From contig DEIB01000038.1 in the NCBI GenBank assembly GCA_002352215.1, positions 113,148-177,147 on the forward strand: a stretch of DNA of 64,000 nucleotides, written 5' to 3'. Source of the DNA: Chthonomonas sp. UBA2785. Its GTDB lineage: Bacteria; Armatimonadota; Fimbriimonadia; Fimbriimonadales; Fimbriimonadaceae. A model generated the notes under the pieces. It was not told where the DNA came from. It was given only the letters and a program-made list of their open reading frames with translations, and ran no database searches. This document shows positions 34,878 to 43,865 of this stretch, piece by piece. A program made the position numbers and the translations under genes. Position 1 is the first letter of the stretch. Every line of letters starts with the position of its first letter.

Positions 34878-35954
34878 TCAGTCTATCCCTTCACTTGCGA
34901 GTGACGCAGGATGGACCGGTACCGATTCCACTCCCAGCTGCGCGAACGCGCGTTTCAGGGCGGCGAATTCATGCTTCTTCATGCCGGTGAGGAGGTCGTA
35001 ACCCACCGTTACCACTCGGGCTTGGTCACCTAGAATCAGCTTGGCAGTCACTTGGGCGGACGAAGCCACGCCAATAATCACGCCGTACTGCCCCCGATCC
35101 AACAGTTCCTCAAGCGGGGTGGCGGGCTCAAGCCGGTTGTAGTCGGGCGTGCAGAGCTCCGAGAAGGGGTCATCGGGGTGCGCTTTGTAATCCATGTGGG
35201 TCACCCCATTCGCCTCCAACCATTGGCGGATGGTGGCCGTAATCGCATCGCGGCCCTGAATGTCGATCCAGCCCACACGGTGAATGTGCTGCCCCACAAT
35301 GAGGGCACGACTCGGCAAGGGAGTGGCACCGATGGGCCGTTGCAGACTTAAGGGGATCGTTCGTGAGACCGGATAAGGGTGATCCAATCCCTCGATCACA
35401 TAGATCCCCTCGACGAAGTTCGCATCTGAACCGGTGCGATCCTGACCCAGCGCTGCATAACGTAAGACCGGCGAGAGGATCGCACGAAGCGAACGCAGCC
35501 GTGCCCACATGCGCTTAGACGGCGACATGCGGTGAAAGGAGAGGTTGAGCGCGCCATCCGGGATAAGAAATGCGCGCACGCTCACCCCGGGAATGAGTCG
35601 CGGCAGTCCGTTGACGAAATAGTTGATCGCCTCCGTGTCATAGACGGGGCTATGGAGCAAAACCTCTCGGGCCGGGCCGATGGCCTCCGCCACTTCGTGC
35701 AAATTGGCCACCAGCCTTCGGTGACCTCCGAGGGGCCCCGGCAAAGGCTCAAATCGAGGCCACGGCATCCGCACCCAAGCGTCGAATTGTTCCGGACGAA
35801 CTGCAGCCTCCACCGATCGCTTGTAGGTCACCAGAACTTTGCGGCAATCCGCCGGCAACTTCGTGCAAACCTGAAGCGCGCAAAGCAAGTGGAACGGGCT
35901 GGCGACAAAGAACACGGCGACCGATGCTCCCTGCGTTCCCCCATCTCCTGGCAT
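34878..35954 (-). CDS. Glycosyltransferase-52/polysialyltransferase-like protein
   Basis: A 358-residue protein. The N-terminus (FVASPFHLLCALQV) and the C-terminal DYKAHPDDP followed by LEELLDRGQYGVIIGVASSAQ match the pattern of GT52/capsular polysialyltransferase folds, where a conserved HP-type motif binds the CMP-sugar. The acceptor is unknown, and no sialic-acid synthesis genes are near, so the donor may be another sugar nucleotide. Start chosen at the ATG with TATACT exactly six bases upstream. Confidence 0.6.
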   Translation of the reverse strand: MPGDGGTQGASVAVFFVASPFHLLCALQVCTKLPADCRKVLVTYKRSVEAAVRPEQFDAWVRMPWPRFEPLPGPLGGHRRLVANLHEVAEAIGPAREVLLHSPVYDTEAINYFVNGLPRLIPGVSVRAFLIPDGALNLSFHRMSPSKRMWARLRSLRAILSPVLRYAALGQDRTGSDANFVEGIYVIEGLDHPYPVSRTIPLSLQRPIGATPLPSRALIVGQHIHRVGWIDIQGRDAITATIRQWLEANGVTHMDYKAHPDDPFSELCTPDYNRLEPATPLEELLDRGQYGVIIGVASSAQVTAKLILGDQARVVTVGYDLLTGMKKHEFAALKRAFAQLGVESVPVHPASLASEGID

Positions 35955-35960
35955 GGGCCC

Positions 35961-35990
35961 AGTATACGGAGCTAAGGCCCTGCGTGTCCT
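35961..35990 (-). promoter_or_regulatory. Candidate promoter of the GT52-like gene (leaderless)
   Basis: On the minus strand TATACT ends six bases before the ATG, with AGGACA (four of six matches to TTGACA) 18 bases upstream of it. Confidence 0.5.
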
Positions 35991-36052
35991 CCGCCCGAAG
36001 GTCATGGACTTCCTTCCCCCTCCGGCCTCGGGCTTGGTAGCATGGGGCGAGA

Positions 36053-36790
36053 ATGAAGGTTCTGGTACCGGTCAAGCGGGTCATTGATCCTTACGCCAAA
36101 GTGAAAGCCAATGCCGAGGGTACGGGTATTGACACCACGGGCGTGAAGTTCGAAATCAATCCGTTTGATGAAATCGCCGTCGAAGAAGCCGTGCGCCAAA
36201 AGGAAAAGAACCCCGCGATCACCATCACGGTGGTGAGCGTGGGTCCGGAAGCCGCCGAAGAACAACTGCGCAAAGCCCTGGCCATTGGGGCGGATGAAGC
36301 CGTTTTGATCCAAACGGATGACGAGTTGGACTCGCGGGCCGTCGCTCATGAACTGGCGGCGTTTGCCCAAGAGCTTCAGCCGAACCTGATTTTGATGGGC
36401 AAACAAGCCACGGATAACGACGCCAACCAAGCGGGCCAACGCCTGGCCGCCAAGCTGGGCTGGCCGCAGGCCACCTTTGCCTGTGCCGTGGAGTTCGCGG
36501 GTGACAACCTCACGGTGCGCCGAGAAACGGACGAAGGTGAAGAAACCCTAAGCCTTCCCCTCCCCGCCGTGGTGACCACCGACCTGCGCTTGAATGAGCC
36601 GCGCTACATTGCGCTCCCCGGCATCATCAAGGCGCGCAGCAAGCCGCTGACCAAGCGCCCGCGCCTGACGGACGCGAAGCCCCTGGTGCGCACCGTGAAG
36701 GTGGAACAGCCCGCCCCGCGCCAAGCTGGCGTCCGCGTGAATTCGGTGGCCGAACTGATGACCGCACTGCGCGACCGAGGTGCCCTGTGA
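36053..36790 (+). CDS. etfB: Electron transfer flavoprotein beta subunit
   Basis: A 245-residue ETF beta chain that binds AMP and docks acyl-CoA and related dehydrogenases. The start MKVLVPVKRVIDP, the NPFDEIAVEEAVR segment and the recognition loop (GKQATDNDANQAGQRLAAKLGWPQ) are canonical. It overlaps etfA by four bases. TAGCAT lies nine bases before the ATG. No dehydrogenase or ETF-quinone oxidoreductase is adjacent. Confidence 0.97.
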   Translation: MKVLVPVKRVIDPYAKVKANAEGTGIDTTGVKFEINPFDEIAVEEAVRQKEKNPAITITVVSVGPEAAEEQLRKALAIGADEAVLIQTDDELDSRAVAHELAAFAQELQPNLILMGKQATDNDANQAGQRLAAKLGWPQATFACAVEFAGDNLTVRRETDEGEETLSLPLPAVVTTDLRLNEPRYIALPGIIKARSKPLTKRPRLTDAKPLVRTVKVEQPAPRQAGVRVNSVAELMTALRDRGAL

Positions 36791-37674
36791 GCTTGCTTCT
36801 GATTGCTCTGAATGCCGCCGACGCCCAAGCCGGGGCAGGCTTTGCCCAATCGTTCGGCAGCGAATTTGATGTGCTGGTGTTGACGAAGGGTGACGTGCCT
36901 GCGATCGGTGCCCGGCAAGTGTTCTCGGTGGACCAGGCCGACCTGGCCCCCGCCGATGCCATGGCCACCATGGTTCAGGGCCAACTCGGCAACTACACCA
37001 CCATTGCCGCCGTGAGCGCCATGTGGAGCAAGGACCTGCTCGCCCGCGTGGCGGGTCTGGTGGATGCACCGATGGTGACGGACGTCATTGCGATCCCTGC
37101 CCCTGGTCAGTACCTGCGCCCGATTGTTGCGGGTAGCTTGCTTGCCACAGTGGAGGTCGATGGTGCCCCGGTGTTCCTCACCATCCGCCCGGCTGGATTT
37201 GCCAAGCCCGAAGAGCGCGCCAACGGATCGACTTCTTCGCTCGGTGCTCCGTCAAACGGAGTCACAGTGCGCACGAACAAGTCCGCCAGCCAGGGTGGGC
37301 GCCCCGATCTCACGCAGGCCAAGGTCGTCGTGAGTGGCGGCCGTCCCCTCGGCGATGCGGCTACCTTCGAGCGGTTGATTGGTGGCCTGGCTGACAAACT
37401 GGGCGGCGCAGCCGGGGCAACCCGTGCGGCGGTGGACAGCGGCATTGCCTCGAATGAACTGCAAGTCGGCCAAACGGGCAAAATCGTGGCTCCCGATCTC
37501 TACATCGCCGCGGGCATCAGCGGTTCCACCCAGCACATGGCCGGGATGAAGGACAGCAAGATCATTGTGGCGATCAACACGGATGGGGACGCCGCGATCT
37601 TCCAGATTGCGGACTACGGGCTGGTGATGGACCTCTTTGAGGCGCTGCCGGCCATTCAATCCGCCCTGGATTGA
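36787..37674 (+). CDS. etfA: Electron transfer flavoprotein alpha subunit
   Basis: A 295-residue ETF alpha chain, somewhat shorter than the usual 310-330. The C-terminal FAD-binding domain is intact: ASNELQVGQTGK-like segment, LYIAAGISGSTQHMAGM and IVAINTDGDAAIFQIADYGL. It begins at GTG overlapping the etfB stop. With EtfB it carries electrons from fatty-acid or amino-acid oxidation to the quinone pool. Confidence 0.96.
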   Translation: MSLLLIALNAADAQAGAGFAQSFGSEFDVLVLTKGDVPAIGARQVFSVDQADLAPADAMATMVQGQLGNYTTIAAVSAMWSKDLLARVAGLVDAPMVTDVIAIPAPGQYLRPIVAGSLLATVEVDGAPVFLTIRPAGFAKPEERANGSTSSLGAPSNGVTVRTNKSASQGGRPDLTQAKVVVSGGRPLGDAATFERLIGGLADKLGGAAGATRAAVDSGIASNELQVGQTGKIVAPDLYIAAGISGSTQHMAGMKDSKIIVAINTDGDAAIFQIADYGLVMDLFEALPAIQSALD

Positions 37675-37693
37675 TTCTCATACAAAACAAACA

Positions 37694-37730
37694 AAGGCCG
37701 AAAGCCGCAAATGCGGTTCTCGGCCTTCCT
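37694..37730 (+). terminator. Terminator of the etfBA operon
   Basis: AAGGCCGA pairs with TCGGCCTT, with an inner GCCGCA/TGCGGT extension in the loop, followed by CCTGTTT. It lies 19 bases after the etfA stop. Confidence 0.75.
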
Positions 37731-37789
37731 GTTTGAGCCTGCATGACTGTAGGGCTTACTACAATTTTGTGGTTGGATGGGAACTGCTA

Positions 37790-37870
37790 GTGAAAACACC
37801 CAGTAAGAACGTGAAAGGGCCCCGAATTACCGCCAAGGGGAGAGCCAATGCGGAACCAGAGCCCATGTAA
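37790..37870 (+). CDS. Possible 26-residue basic peptide
   Basis: A short frame GTG...TAA encodes a Lys/Arg/Pro-rich peptide (VKTPSKNVKGPRITAKGR start) ending in AEPEPM. It follows TACAAT (37760-37765) and a GGATGGGAA ribosome-site-like sequence. It is the only plausible gene in the otherwise AT-richer gap between etfA and the serine hydrolase. Composition alone supports it, so this is speculative. Confidence 0.25.
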   Translation: MKTPSKNVKGPRITAKGRANAEPEPM

Positions 37871-37945
37871 AGATTAGCACTGGCTAAACCCCCGGCGCAA
37901 TGGTTTTGCGAAGATGTAATAAAAAACTAGTAAAACCGCCTGCAA

Positions 37946-39010
37946 CTATTTCCATAAACATCCGGATATGTTGCGCCTCACCGCATAAATATTGCTTATA
38001 TCACGATGCGGATGCACCCGGTTGGTGAGCAAAACGAGGACGGTTTGATGGAGGGGTTCAAACCAGGCTAAGGTCCCAGTAAAACCAAGATGACCGTAGG
38101 AACCCGACGGAAGATTGACCCCGGCCAGAAACCCATCAGGTGAAGGACAATCAAATCCAATCGCCCGACCGCCTGGGATTCGTGGCTTTGCAAACATCTG
38201 CCGAGTTTCTGGCTTTACCCATCCTGACTCAATCCCAACTATGTACTTTGCCCACTGAATCGTATCGTTCAGGGTTGAGAATATTCCCGCATTTCCTGCC
38301 GCTCCACCTAACAAATAACAAGCGGGGTCATGAACTGAACCTTGAGTAAATGGCGCGTTTGCGTCATCCTCATTTCTTTCTTTTGCCACGCGCATTCTCC
38401 AAGGAGGGTTTTCTTCAGTTGGAACGCAATGGTCTCGAGCTTCTGGGTGGAATGTGGTGCTCGTCAGCCCCATCGGCCCGCTAACTTCCTCCGCAAACAG
38501 CTGCGACAAAGTTCGTCCGGTGCGGTGTTCCAAAGCCGCTGTGAGAATCTGCATCCCGAGGCATGAATACACCGTGGCCGTCCGCCGGGGTGCGACCGGC
38601 ATCTGTGCCAACAGGCGCACCCGGTTGGCCTCAACGTTCGCATCAGCATCCTCCTCAAGTGACACGTAGGGTGCCCATCCCCCTTCGTGGCGCAGGCAGT
38701 CTTCATAGGTCACGCCGGGCGCATTTACCTGCGGCAAGTCATCAGAAATCAGCTCTTCCAGGTCAAGCTCGCCTCGGTCCACCAAGCGCATCACCACACT
38801 GGTCGTTGCCATCACCTTGGTCACGCTCGCCATATCCCAAAGGGAGTCGGCGCCCACTACCTTTGAAGCAGCATCATAGGTAAACCGGCCGGCATAGACT
38901 GACGTCACGCCTTCGGGAGTCACGACGGCCAAAGCCGCGCCCGGAAAGTACCGTTCGGCAATGTAGCCCTCTAGGATTCCTTGCCATTCGTCCGCGCTCA
39001 CACTGTTCAT
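37946..39010 (-). CDS. Serine hydrolase of the beta-lactamase/class C family
   Basis: A 354-residue protein without signal peptide. The SxxK motif is S62-V-T-K65 (in WDMASVTKVMATT), the second motif is Y148-S-C, and a C-terminal HLGFTGT fits the third motif (H/K-x-G). Such proteins are esterases, D-aminopeptidases or penicillin-binding-like enzymes rather than true beta-lactamases. Its start overlaps the stop of the hexosaminidase gene by four bases, so the two are co-expressed, perhaps in cell-wall amino-sugar recycling, where analogous AmpC/EstA-like and NagZ-like pairs are known. Confidence 0.88.
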   Translation of the reverse strand: MNSVSADEWQGILEGYIAERYFPGAALAVVTPEGVTSVYAGRFTYDAASKVVGADSLWDMASVTKVMATTSVVMRLVDRGELDLEELISDDLPQVNAPGVTYEDCLRHEGGWAPYVSLEEDADANVEANRVRLLAQMPVAPRRTATVYSCLGMQILTAALEHRTGRTLSQLFAEEVSGPMGLTSTTFHPEARDHCVPTEENPPWRMRVAKERNEDDANAPFTQGSVHDPACYLLGGAAGNAGIFSTLNDTIQWAKYIVGIESGWVKPETRQMFAKPRIPGGRAIGFDCPSPDGFLAGVNLPSGSYGHLGFTGTLAWFEPLHQTVLVLLTNRVHPHRDISNIYAVRRNISGCLWK

Positions 39011-41556
39011 GGCAGGATTGTAACGCCTCGCAAGGTTAGCCCCGCTCGGGGCTCCTTGGCCTCGATTTCAAGCGTAGCTAGCCGCTGGCCCGCGAGTTCA
39101 TGGGGCATAACGAGAGTGAAGGCGGACACGCTCGCATCGGACTCCGTCAAGAATGTCGAACGGGTATCCCGCGCCGCTCGCACGTGCTGGCCGTAGAGCA
39201 CCGGAAAACGCACCTCCGTTCCGGATTCGGTCGTAGCCTTTACATCGGCCAACACCTGCCCCTCTTTCAGGAATGTCTCCACGCCAAGGGCCAACACGAC
39301 CTTCCGGGCCTGGGCGTCCGCTTTGACGACTAGGCGATGCGGGCGCCGATCGCCTCCCGCAATCAAGGTGTTCACCATTGCTACCGGCTCCATCTTGCCC
39401 AGCGAGAACGAACCGATGCTCGCCGTCTCGGTGCCCCTTATAGTCACCCCGGGGCGTGATTGGGTCGGGCTGGGCGTGCCATACACCATCCGGCGAGCTA
39501 CTGCCAAGTAATCGTAGGGCAATGCCCCGGGGCGCTCCTTCCGCCCGCTCCACGCATACTCAGCCATCAGCAGATAAGCCGCAATCTGCGGGAAGTTTTG
39601 GGCCATGGCCAGCTCATTGCTTTCGTAGCCAGCCCACGTGGTGGTGAGCACGCCCGCCCCCTGCTGAATCGCGGCATGGGTGAAGCCGTAGATGTTCTCC
39701 GGGCGATCCCAGGTGCTAGCGATAGGGCGCATCCCCGCCTTCTTCCAAAGGGCGAGGCTCTTATAGACGGCGGGGTCTGGGTTGGCCGCATAATGCCAGT
39801 CCGCCACATAGGTACCAGGGCTCAGGGCGGCTCGTCTTTGCGCCGCTACGGGGCCACTGTGGCCGTTCATGGCATCATTGGCCTCCCCGGGGGCCAGCAT
39901 CATGTCTCCCCACACCATGGCGTTCACACGCTTCTCTTTCGCGTACGCCATCAGCCAAGGGACATGCCGCGCCCAGAGGCGGGTGGACATGAACGGATCA
40001 TGTTGAACACCACGCATATCCACTTCATCCATCCCGAAGTGGATCGTCTTCGGCTTGAGCAAAGCGATGGCTTCATCCCAGATCGCACGCAGCCGTCGGC
40101 GGGATTCTTCCTTACGTGGGTCAAGCGTGAACGGCACCTGCGGATTCAGCGCCACGTCAAGGTTTTGCTTGTTCTGGAAGAACCACCCCATGTGCCCCAT
40201 AGATTGAATCAGGGGGATGGGTTCGATCTGCCGCTCGCGGTAGCGCTCAAACAACGTTTTGAGGTCGTCGCGCTCCATTGTCCAGCCCGAGCGGATGCCC
40301 GGTTGCGAGGACCAATCCGTTCGTTCGCATTGCAGCACCACGTGGTTCAGCCGGAGCGGAGCAAAGTATCGATCCATGAGGTCCGTTTGCATTCCCAGCG
40401 CCTGCGGACCGACAAACATGTGCACGCCCCGCCAACTCACGCTCGGCCAATCTCGAATGGTCACCGCCGGAACCACCAGGCGGCCACCAGCGGGGCGCAC
40501 AAGCTGAGCAAGGGTCGTTACCGCATGTCCAGCCCCTAGGGCGTCCTTGGCATGCAGTACGGGGCCGCTCTCCGTCACTTGGAGGCGATAGCCCTCCGCC
40601 GGGAGGGTGGAGTCTAGCTGAATCTGAATCTGCCCTAGATTGGCGGGGACCGGGCCATCCCATCGGGCCTGGACGACTTTCGCAAACCGTTGCCCCAGGT
40701 GAGAACTCCCCAATGGCCCCGTAAACTCGAGGCTTCCGGGCAAGGGCCAGGTGCCCGTGCCGGGTCGCGATTCTTTGGGTTGCGGAATGAGTGGCCAATC
40801 GGTGCTTCGGGCGCGCTCGGCGGCGGGCAAACTCGTCCAATCAGGTTCTAGGGTTTGGGCAGCCGGTACCGAGAGCCGTTTGGGGGCAAACTGCCACTCA
40901 ATGGTGTAGCGAAGAGTGGAATTGGGCTCCATCGCCTGGTTGGTGTGCCCCAGCCACACGACCTCCTTCCCTTCGGCCCACGGCTGGTTGTAGTTACGAG
41001 CATCGAAAGCCGTCAGGCGTACGCCACTGATTCCAATTCGCGCCGCCGCGTACGGTGCATCCCAGGCAAAACTCTGCTCGCCCACGCCAATGATGCGCGG
41101 CTCCATCTGCGGGCTGGTGGGGTTCGCAGTTCCCATCACCCCGGCCAAGCGGCCATCCACAGTGGCCTGGGCCGGCTGCAAGACGGGGGCCCACAAGAAG
41201 CTGGCACTGTGCTCCAACATCACGCGCCGAGTGCCTAGCCAGCGGAACTCGAACTCGCCCCGCACACCATCGCCCAACTTTGTAAAGGTCTGCGTGCCCC
41301 GGAACCGACCCTCGTCGGCCGTAAAAGTCACCAAAATCCGGTCTGGCCGCGAGCGATCAATAACGACAGGCTTCCAGGCGGAAGAGTAGATGCCGCGCGT
41401 CCAGTTGGGCTCATACAGTTGGAAGGAGGAGCCCGTGATGAGCGGCACGCCGTCGTGGCTGACCGTCAGGCCCTGAAAATCTCGGTAATCAATCTCGAGG
41501 CTTGGCGAAGGCGCCAGAAAACCCGAGGTCGCAAATACGAGAGGCCAGAGTCCCAC
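39007..41556 (-). CDS. Glycoside hydrolase family 20-like beta-N-acetylhexosaminidase
   Basis: An 849-residue exported protein. It starts with a hydrophobic stretch, then a long N-terminal beta-rich region (about 20-245), a GH20b-like domain (about 255-365, beginning WPLIPQPKESRPG) and the catalytic barrel (about 370-690). The catalytic Asp-Glu pair is D510-E511 in KTIHFGMDEVDM, as required for substrate-assisted cleavage of N-acetylhexosamines. A C-terminal beta domain follows. It is longer than most GH20 enzymes because of the extra N-terminal region. The GTG start has TAGACT six bases upstream. Confidence 0.88.
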   Translation of the reverse strand: MGLWPLVFATSGFLAPSPSLEIDYRDFQGLTVSHDGVPLITGSSFQLYEPNWTRGIYSSAWKPVVIDRSRPDRILVTFTADEGRFRGTQTFTKLGDGVRGEFEFRWLGTRRVMLEHSASFLWAPVLQPAQATVDGRLAGVMGTANPTSPQMEPRIIGVGEQSFAWDAPYAAARIGISGVRLTAFDARNYNQPWAEGKEVVWLGHTNQAMEPNSTLRYTIEWQFAPKRLSVPAAQTLEPDWTSLPAAERARSTDWPLIPQPKESRPGTGTWPLPGSLEFTGPLGSSHLGQRFAKVVQARWDGPVPANLGQIQIQLDSTLPAEGYRLQVTESGPVLHAKDALGAGHAVTTLAQLVRPAGGRLVVPAVTIRDWPSVSWRGVHMFVGPQALGMQTDLMDRYFAPLRLNHVVLQCERTDWSSQPGIRSGWTMERDDLKTLFERYRERQIEPIPLIQSMGHMGWFFQNKQNLDVALNPQVPFTLDPRKEESRRRLRAIWDEAIALLKPKTIHFGMDEVDMRGVQHDPFMSTRLWARHVPWLMAYAKEKRVNAMVWGDMMLAPGEANDAMNGHSGPVAAQRRAALSPGTYVADWHYAANPDPAVYKSLALWKKAGMRPIASTWDRPENIYGFTHAAIQQGAGVLTTTWAGYESNELAMAQNFPQIAAYLLMAEYAWSGRKERPGALPYDYLAVARRMVYGTPSPTQSRPGVTIRGTETASIGSFSLGKMEPVAMVNTLIAGGDRRPHRLVVKADAQARKVVLALGVETFLKEGQVLADVKATTESGTEVRFPVLYGQHVRAARDTRSTFLTESDASVSAFTLVMPHELAGQRLATLEIEAKEPRAGLTLRGVTILP

Positions 41557-41620
41557 ACTGACAGTCTACGACTCCCAGCATCGGCCTCTGGCCCGATTTC
41601 GCTTCGAACAGAAAAAAGCC

Positions 41621-41890
41621 TTAGCTCTTTGCGGCGGCAGCCGCCTTCTTGGCGATGCGGCTCAGTCGGCGACGAGCCTGATTCTTGTGGATGACACCCT
41701 TTTGGGCGGCGCGATCAATCTTGGATTGCGCGGTTTGCAGGGCGCTGGCGGTCACTTCGGTGTCGCCGGCTTCCACACCCTTGCGGACCTTCTTGATGTA
41801 GGTCTTCAGGGACGTGCGCACGCTCTGATTGGCAATGCGCTTGCGCCCACTGCGTCGAATGTCTTTCTTGCTTGACTTGAGATTGGCCAT
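41621..41890 (-). CDS. rpsT: 30S ribosomal protein S20
   Basis: An 89-residue highly basic helical protein binding 16S rRNA. The start MANLKSSKKDIRRSGRKRIANQ and end NQARRRLSRIAKK are diagnostic. A short T run follows the stop codon but only a weak stem precedes it, so termination is uncertain. Confidence 0.97.
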   Translation of the reverse strand: MANLKSSKKDIRRSGRKRIANQSVRTSLKTYIKKVRKGVEAGDTEVTASALQTAQSKIDRAAQKGVIHKNQARRRLSRIAKKAAAAAKS

Positions 41891-41941
41891 ATGTTCTTTT
41901 TGAAGCGGTCAGCTAAGGTACCCCGAATCGTCTCCTGGTCC

Positions 41942-43762
41942 TTAGTTCTTCTTGATGAATTTCTTCTTGGTCTTATCGAACCCTTGCTCCACCTTCTTGT
42001 GGTCGTAATGCCACACTGGCGAGCCCGAGCGCTGATAGAAACAGACGTAACTGCTGAGAAGCGAAGCCAAAAGCCGGCGGCTGGTGCGGCGGACGACGTT
42101 GACTTCCCACATGATGGTGAGGAAGTCGGCGCCCTTGCTCCAGTGGCTCATCACTTCGCGGAGGATCTCGAACGTCGACATGGAGTCGGCGCGGGTGGCA
42201 ATCTCCCGCAGCTCTTCCATGCGCTGGTTGCTGACGTACACCACCGGGTCCGTCTGGTCCAGCCATTCGAAATCGAAAACGTTCGGCTTGTTGGTGCGGG
42301 TGAGCTGGAAGACCGCGCCCGATTCGATCGGCTGGTCAATCCACCACTCAAAGAGACCGAACATCAAGCGGAGCTTGGTGTTCAGCCACACCTGCAACGT
42401 GCGGCCGTGCGAGTCATTGAGGATGACTTCTTGCAGGCCCGGTTCGTCATCAAACCAGCCCGTCGGGAACTGCGCCATCGGGAACGTGCCCAGTTCTCGG
42501 TGGATCGGCTTGAGCACCAAGCGGATCTGGTCCGGGATGTTCTTCAGGCGCGGCTGCAGCTCTTCATCCAGCACGTCTTGCGCCAGCGGGTGCAGGATGA
42601 GCTTGCGGAGGCTGCTGCTCAGGCCTTCGTCCACCAGTTCCACGTCCACCGGGTCGCCATCTTCTTGCAGATGGTCGCTGGCCACGTATTGGAACGGCAT
42701 CGGGATTTCGTCCACGTCGTCCGGTCGGGCTTCCGGCTTCTGGAACCGGTCGCCGCCCACCCACAACACGCGCTTGTCGCCGCGCAGGGCGTCCATCACG
42801 TTCGCCATGTCGTCCGGGTAGGTGCGCACGGTCGGGGTGATTTCAAAGAGTTCTTCCAGCAGTTGCTTGGCCGTCACGGTTTCCGAGGCACCCGTGACCT
42901 TCTTCACCATGTTCTCGATGTCTTCGGGCTTCAGCTCGATGGGCACCGCGTCTTCGATTTCGACGGTCGGAGCCAGCTTGTCGGCGAGCTTGGCGGCTTG
43001 GGCCACCCACTTCGCGCCTTCGGCTTCGGAGGCAATCACGCCATCGGCCGAAATCACGTAGCCCGGGATGCTCAGCAGGTCGGCGTAGAACGTGCGCCAG
43101 TCAAAAAGGTGGTTGCCAAACGGCGAATCCGGGCTGAGGGCCACCCACGCGGCAGCTCCAAGGGCCTTGAGCGAGACCGGCGCCGCCTTTTCGAGGGCCA
43201 GCACCAGAGCGTCGTTGTGGAGCCAATCGAAGTTGCCAAGCTTCTTCTGCGCTTCGGCGACCTCTTCTTCCGTGATGCCCGCCAGCTTGTAGGCGCGGGG
43301 GCGAGATTCGTCCGAACCTCGGAAAAGCACTTCCGTCGTCACCACGCGGTCGTCGCGAGTCAGCAAGACGAGCGGGTCGGTTTGGCCAAAGCGGCGGATG
43401 CGGTCGGCGGCATCTTCCGGCTCAATACCGTAGCGGATGGCGATTTCGCGAGCCATCAAGTCCACTGCCACCGGGGCACCAAAGGCGCGGAGCAGGCGAT
43501 CCACCGCCGCCAACATGGGTCGGCCTTCGGTATCCAAGCGAGCCTTGGGCACCCATCGGCGCTCGTTGTAGGCAAAGATGTCCGCGTTGCTTGCCAAAAG
43601 CGATCGAATTGCTGCCAAGCCCAGACCCTTGCTGCTCAGTTGCTCAGAAAGCTCACCCGGCTTGATCACCTCGTGGAGATCCACCAGGGCTTCAAGAATC
43701 AAACGGTCAGCGTAAAGTCGGGCAAATTGCTCGTCGGGCTTGATGGTTACGGTTTTTGACAA
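41942..43762 (-). CDS. Large protein of unknown function with repeated winged-helix-like units
   Basis: A 606- to 618-residue soluble acidic protein. At least three N-terminal blocks look like HARE-HTH/winged-helix units, each ending with a hydrophobic wing: ADIFAYNERRWVPKA, TDPLVLLTRDDRVVTTE and LRGDKRVLWVGGDRFQKPE. The C-terminal 200 residues are a different conserved-looking domain with a very basic tail (HKKVEQGFDKTKKKFIKKN). I know of no named family. I chose TTG at 43762, spaced correctly after a GAGGA site; the ATG at 43798 lies inside a CATAAT -10-like sequence and has no ribosome site. Confidence 0.65.
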   Translation of the reverse strand: MSKTVTIKPDEQFARLYADRLILEALVDLHEVIKPGELSEQLSSKGLGLAAIRSLLASNADIFAYNERRWVPKARLDTEGRPMLAAVDRLLRAFGAPVAVDLMAREIAIRYGIEPEDAADRIRRFGQTDPLVLLTRDDRVVTTEVLFRGSDESRPRAYKLAGITEEEVAEAQKKLGNFDWLHNDALVLALEKAAPVSLKALGAAAWVALSPDSPFGNHLFDWRTFYADLLSIPGYVISADGVIASEAEGAKWVAQAAKLADKLAPTVEIEDAVPIELKPEDIENMVKKVTGASETVTAKQLLEELFEITPTVRTYPDDMANVMDALRGDKRVLWVGGDRFQKPEARPDDVDEIPMPFQYVASDHLQEDGDPVDVELVDEGLSSSLRKLILHPLAQDVLDEELQPRLKNIPDQIRLVLKPIHRELGTFPMAQFPTGWFDDEPGLQEVILNDSHGRTLQVWLNTKLRLMFGLFEWWIDQPIESGAVFQLTRTNKPNVFDFEWLDQTDPVVYVSNQRMEELREIATRADSMSTFEILREVMSHWSKGADFLTIMWEVNVVRRTSRRLLASLLSSYVCFYQRSGSPVWHYDHKKVEQGFDKTKKKFIKKN

Positions 43763-43865
43763 AACAGTTCCTCGCGGCAGAAGTCGGCGAAGAACCATTA
43801 TGCACGACGTTTCACCCCCAACCCGGACGTTTCGCGGGGCTCTGGGTCAGGGTTTGGAATCGAGG

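Noticed and set aside
41543..41593. GGCCAGAG/CTCTGGCC inverted repeat near the hexosaminidase start as a terminator of rpsT
   Set aside because: The loop is 35 bases long, there is no following T run in the right direction, and it overlaps the next gene's start.
41891..43759. 622-codon plus-strand open frame opposite the large unknown protein
   Set aside because: His/Arg/Val-rich shadow composition typical of reverse-frame reading in GC-rich genes; the minus frame shows normal protein composition.
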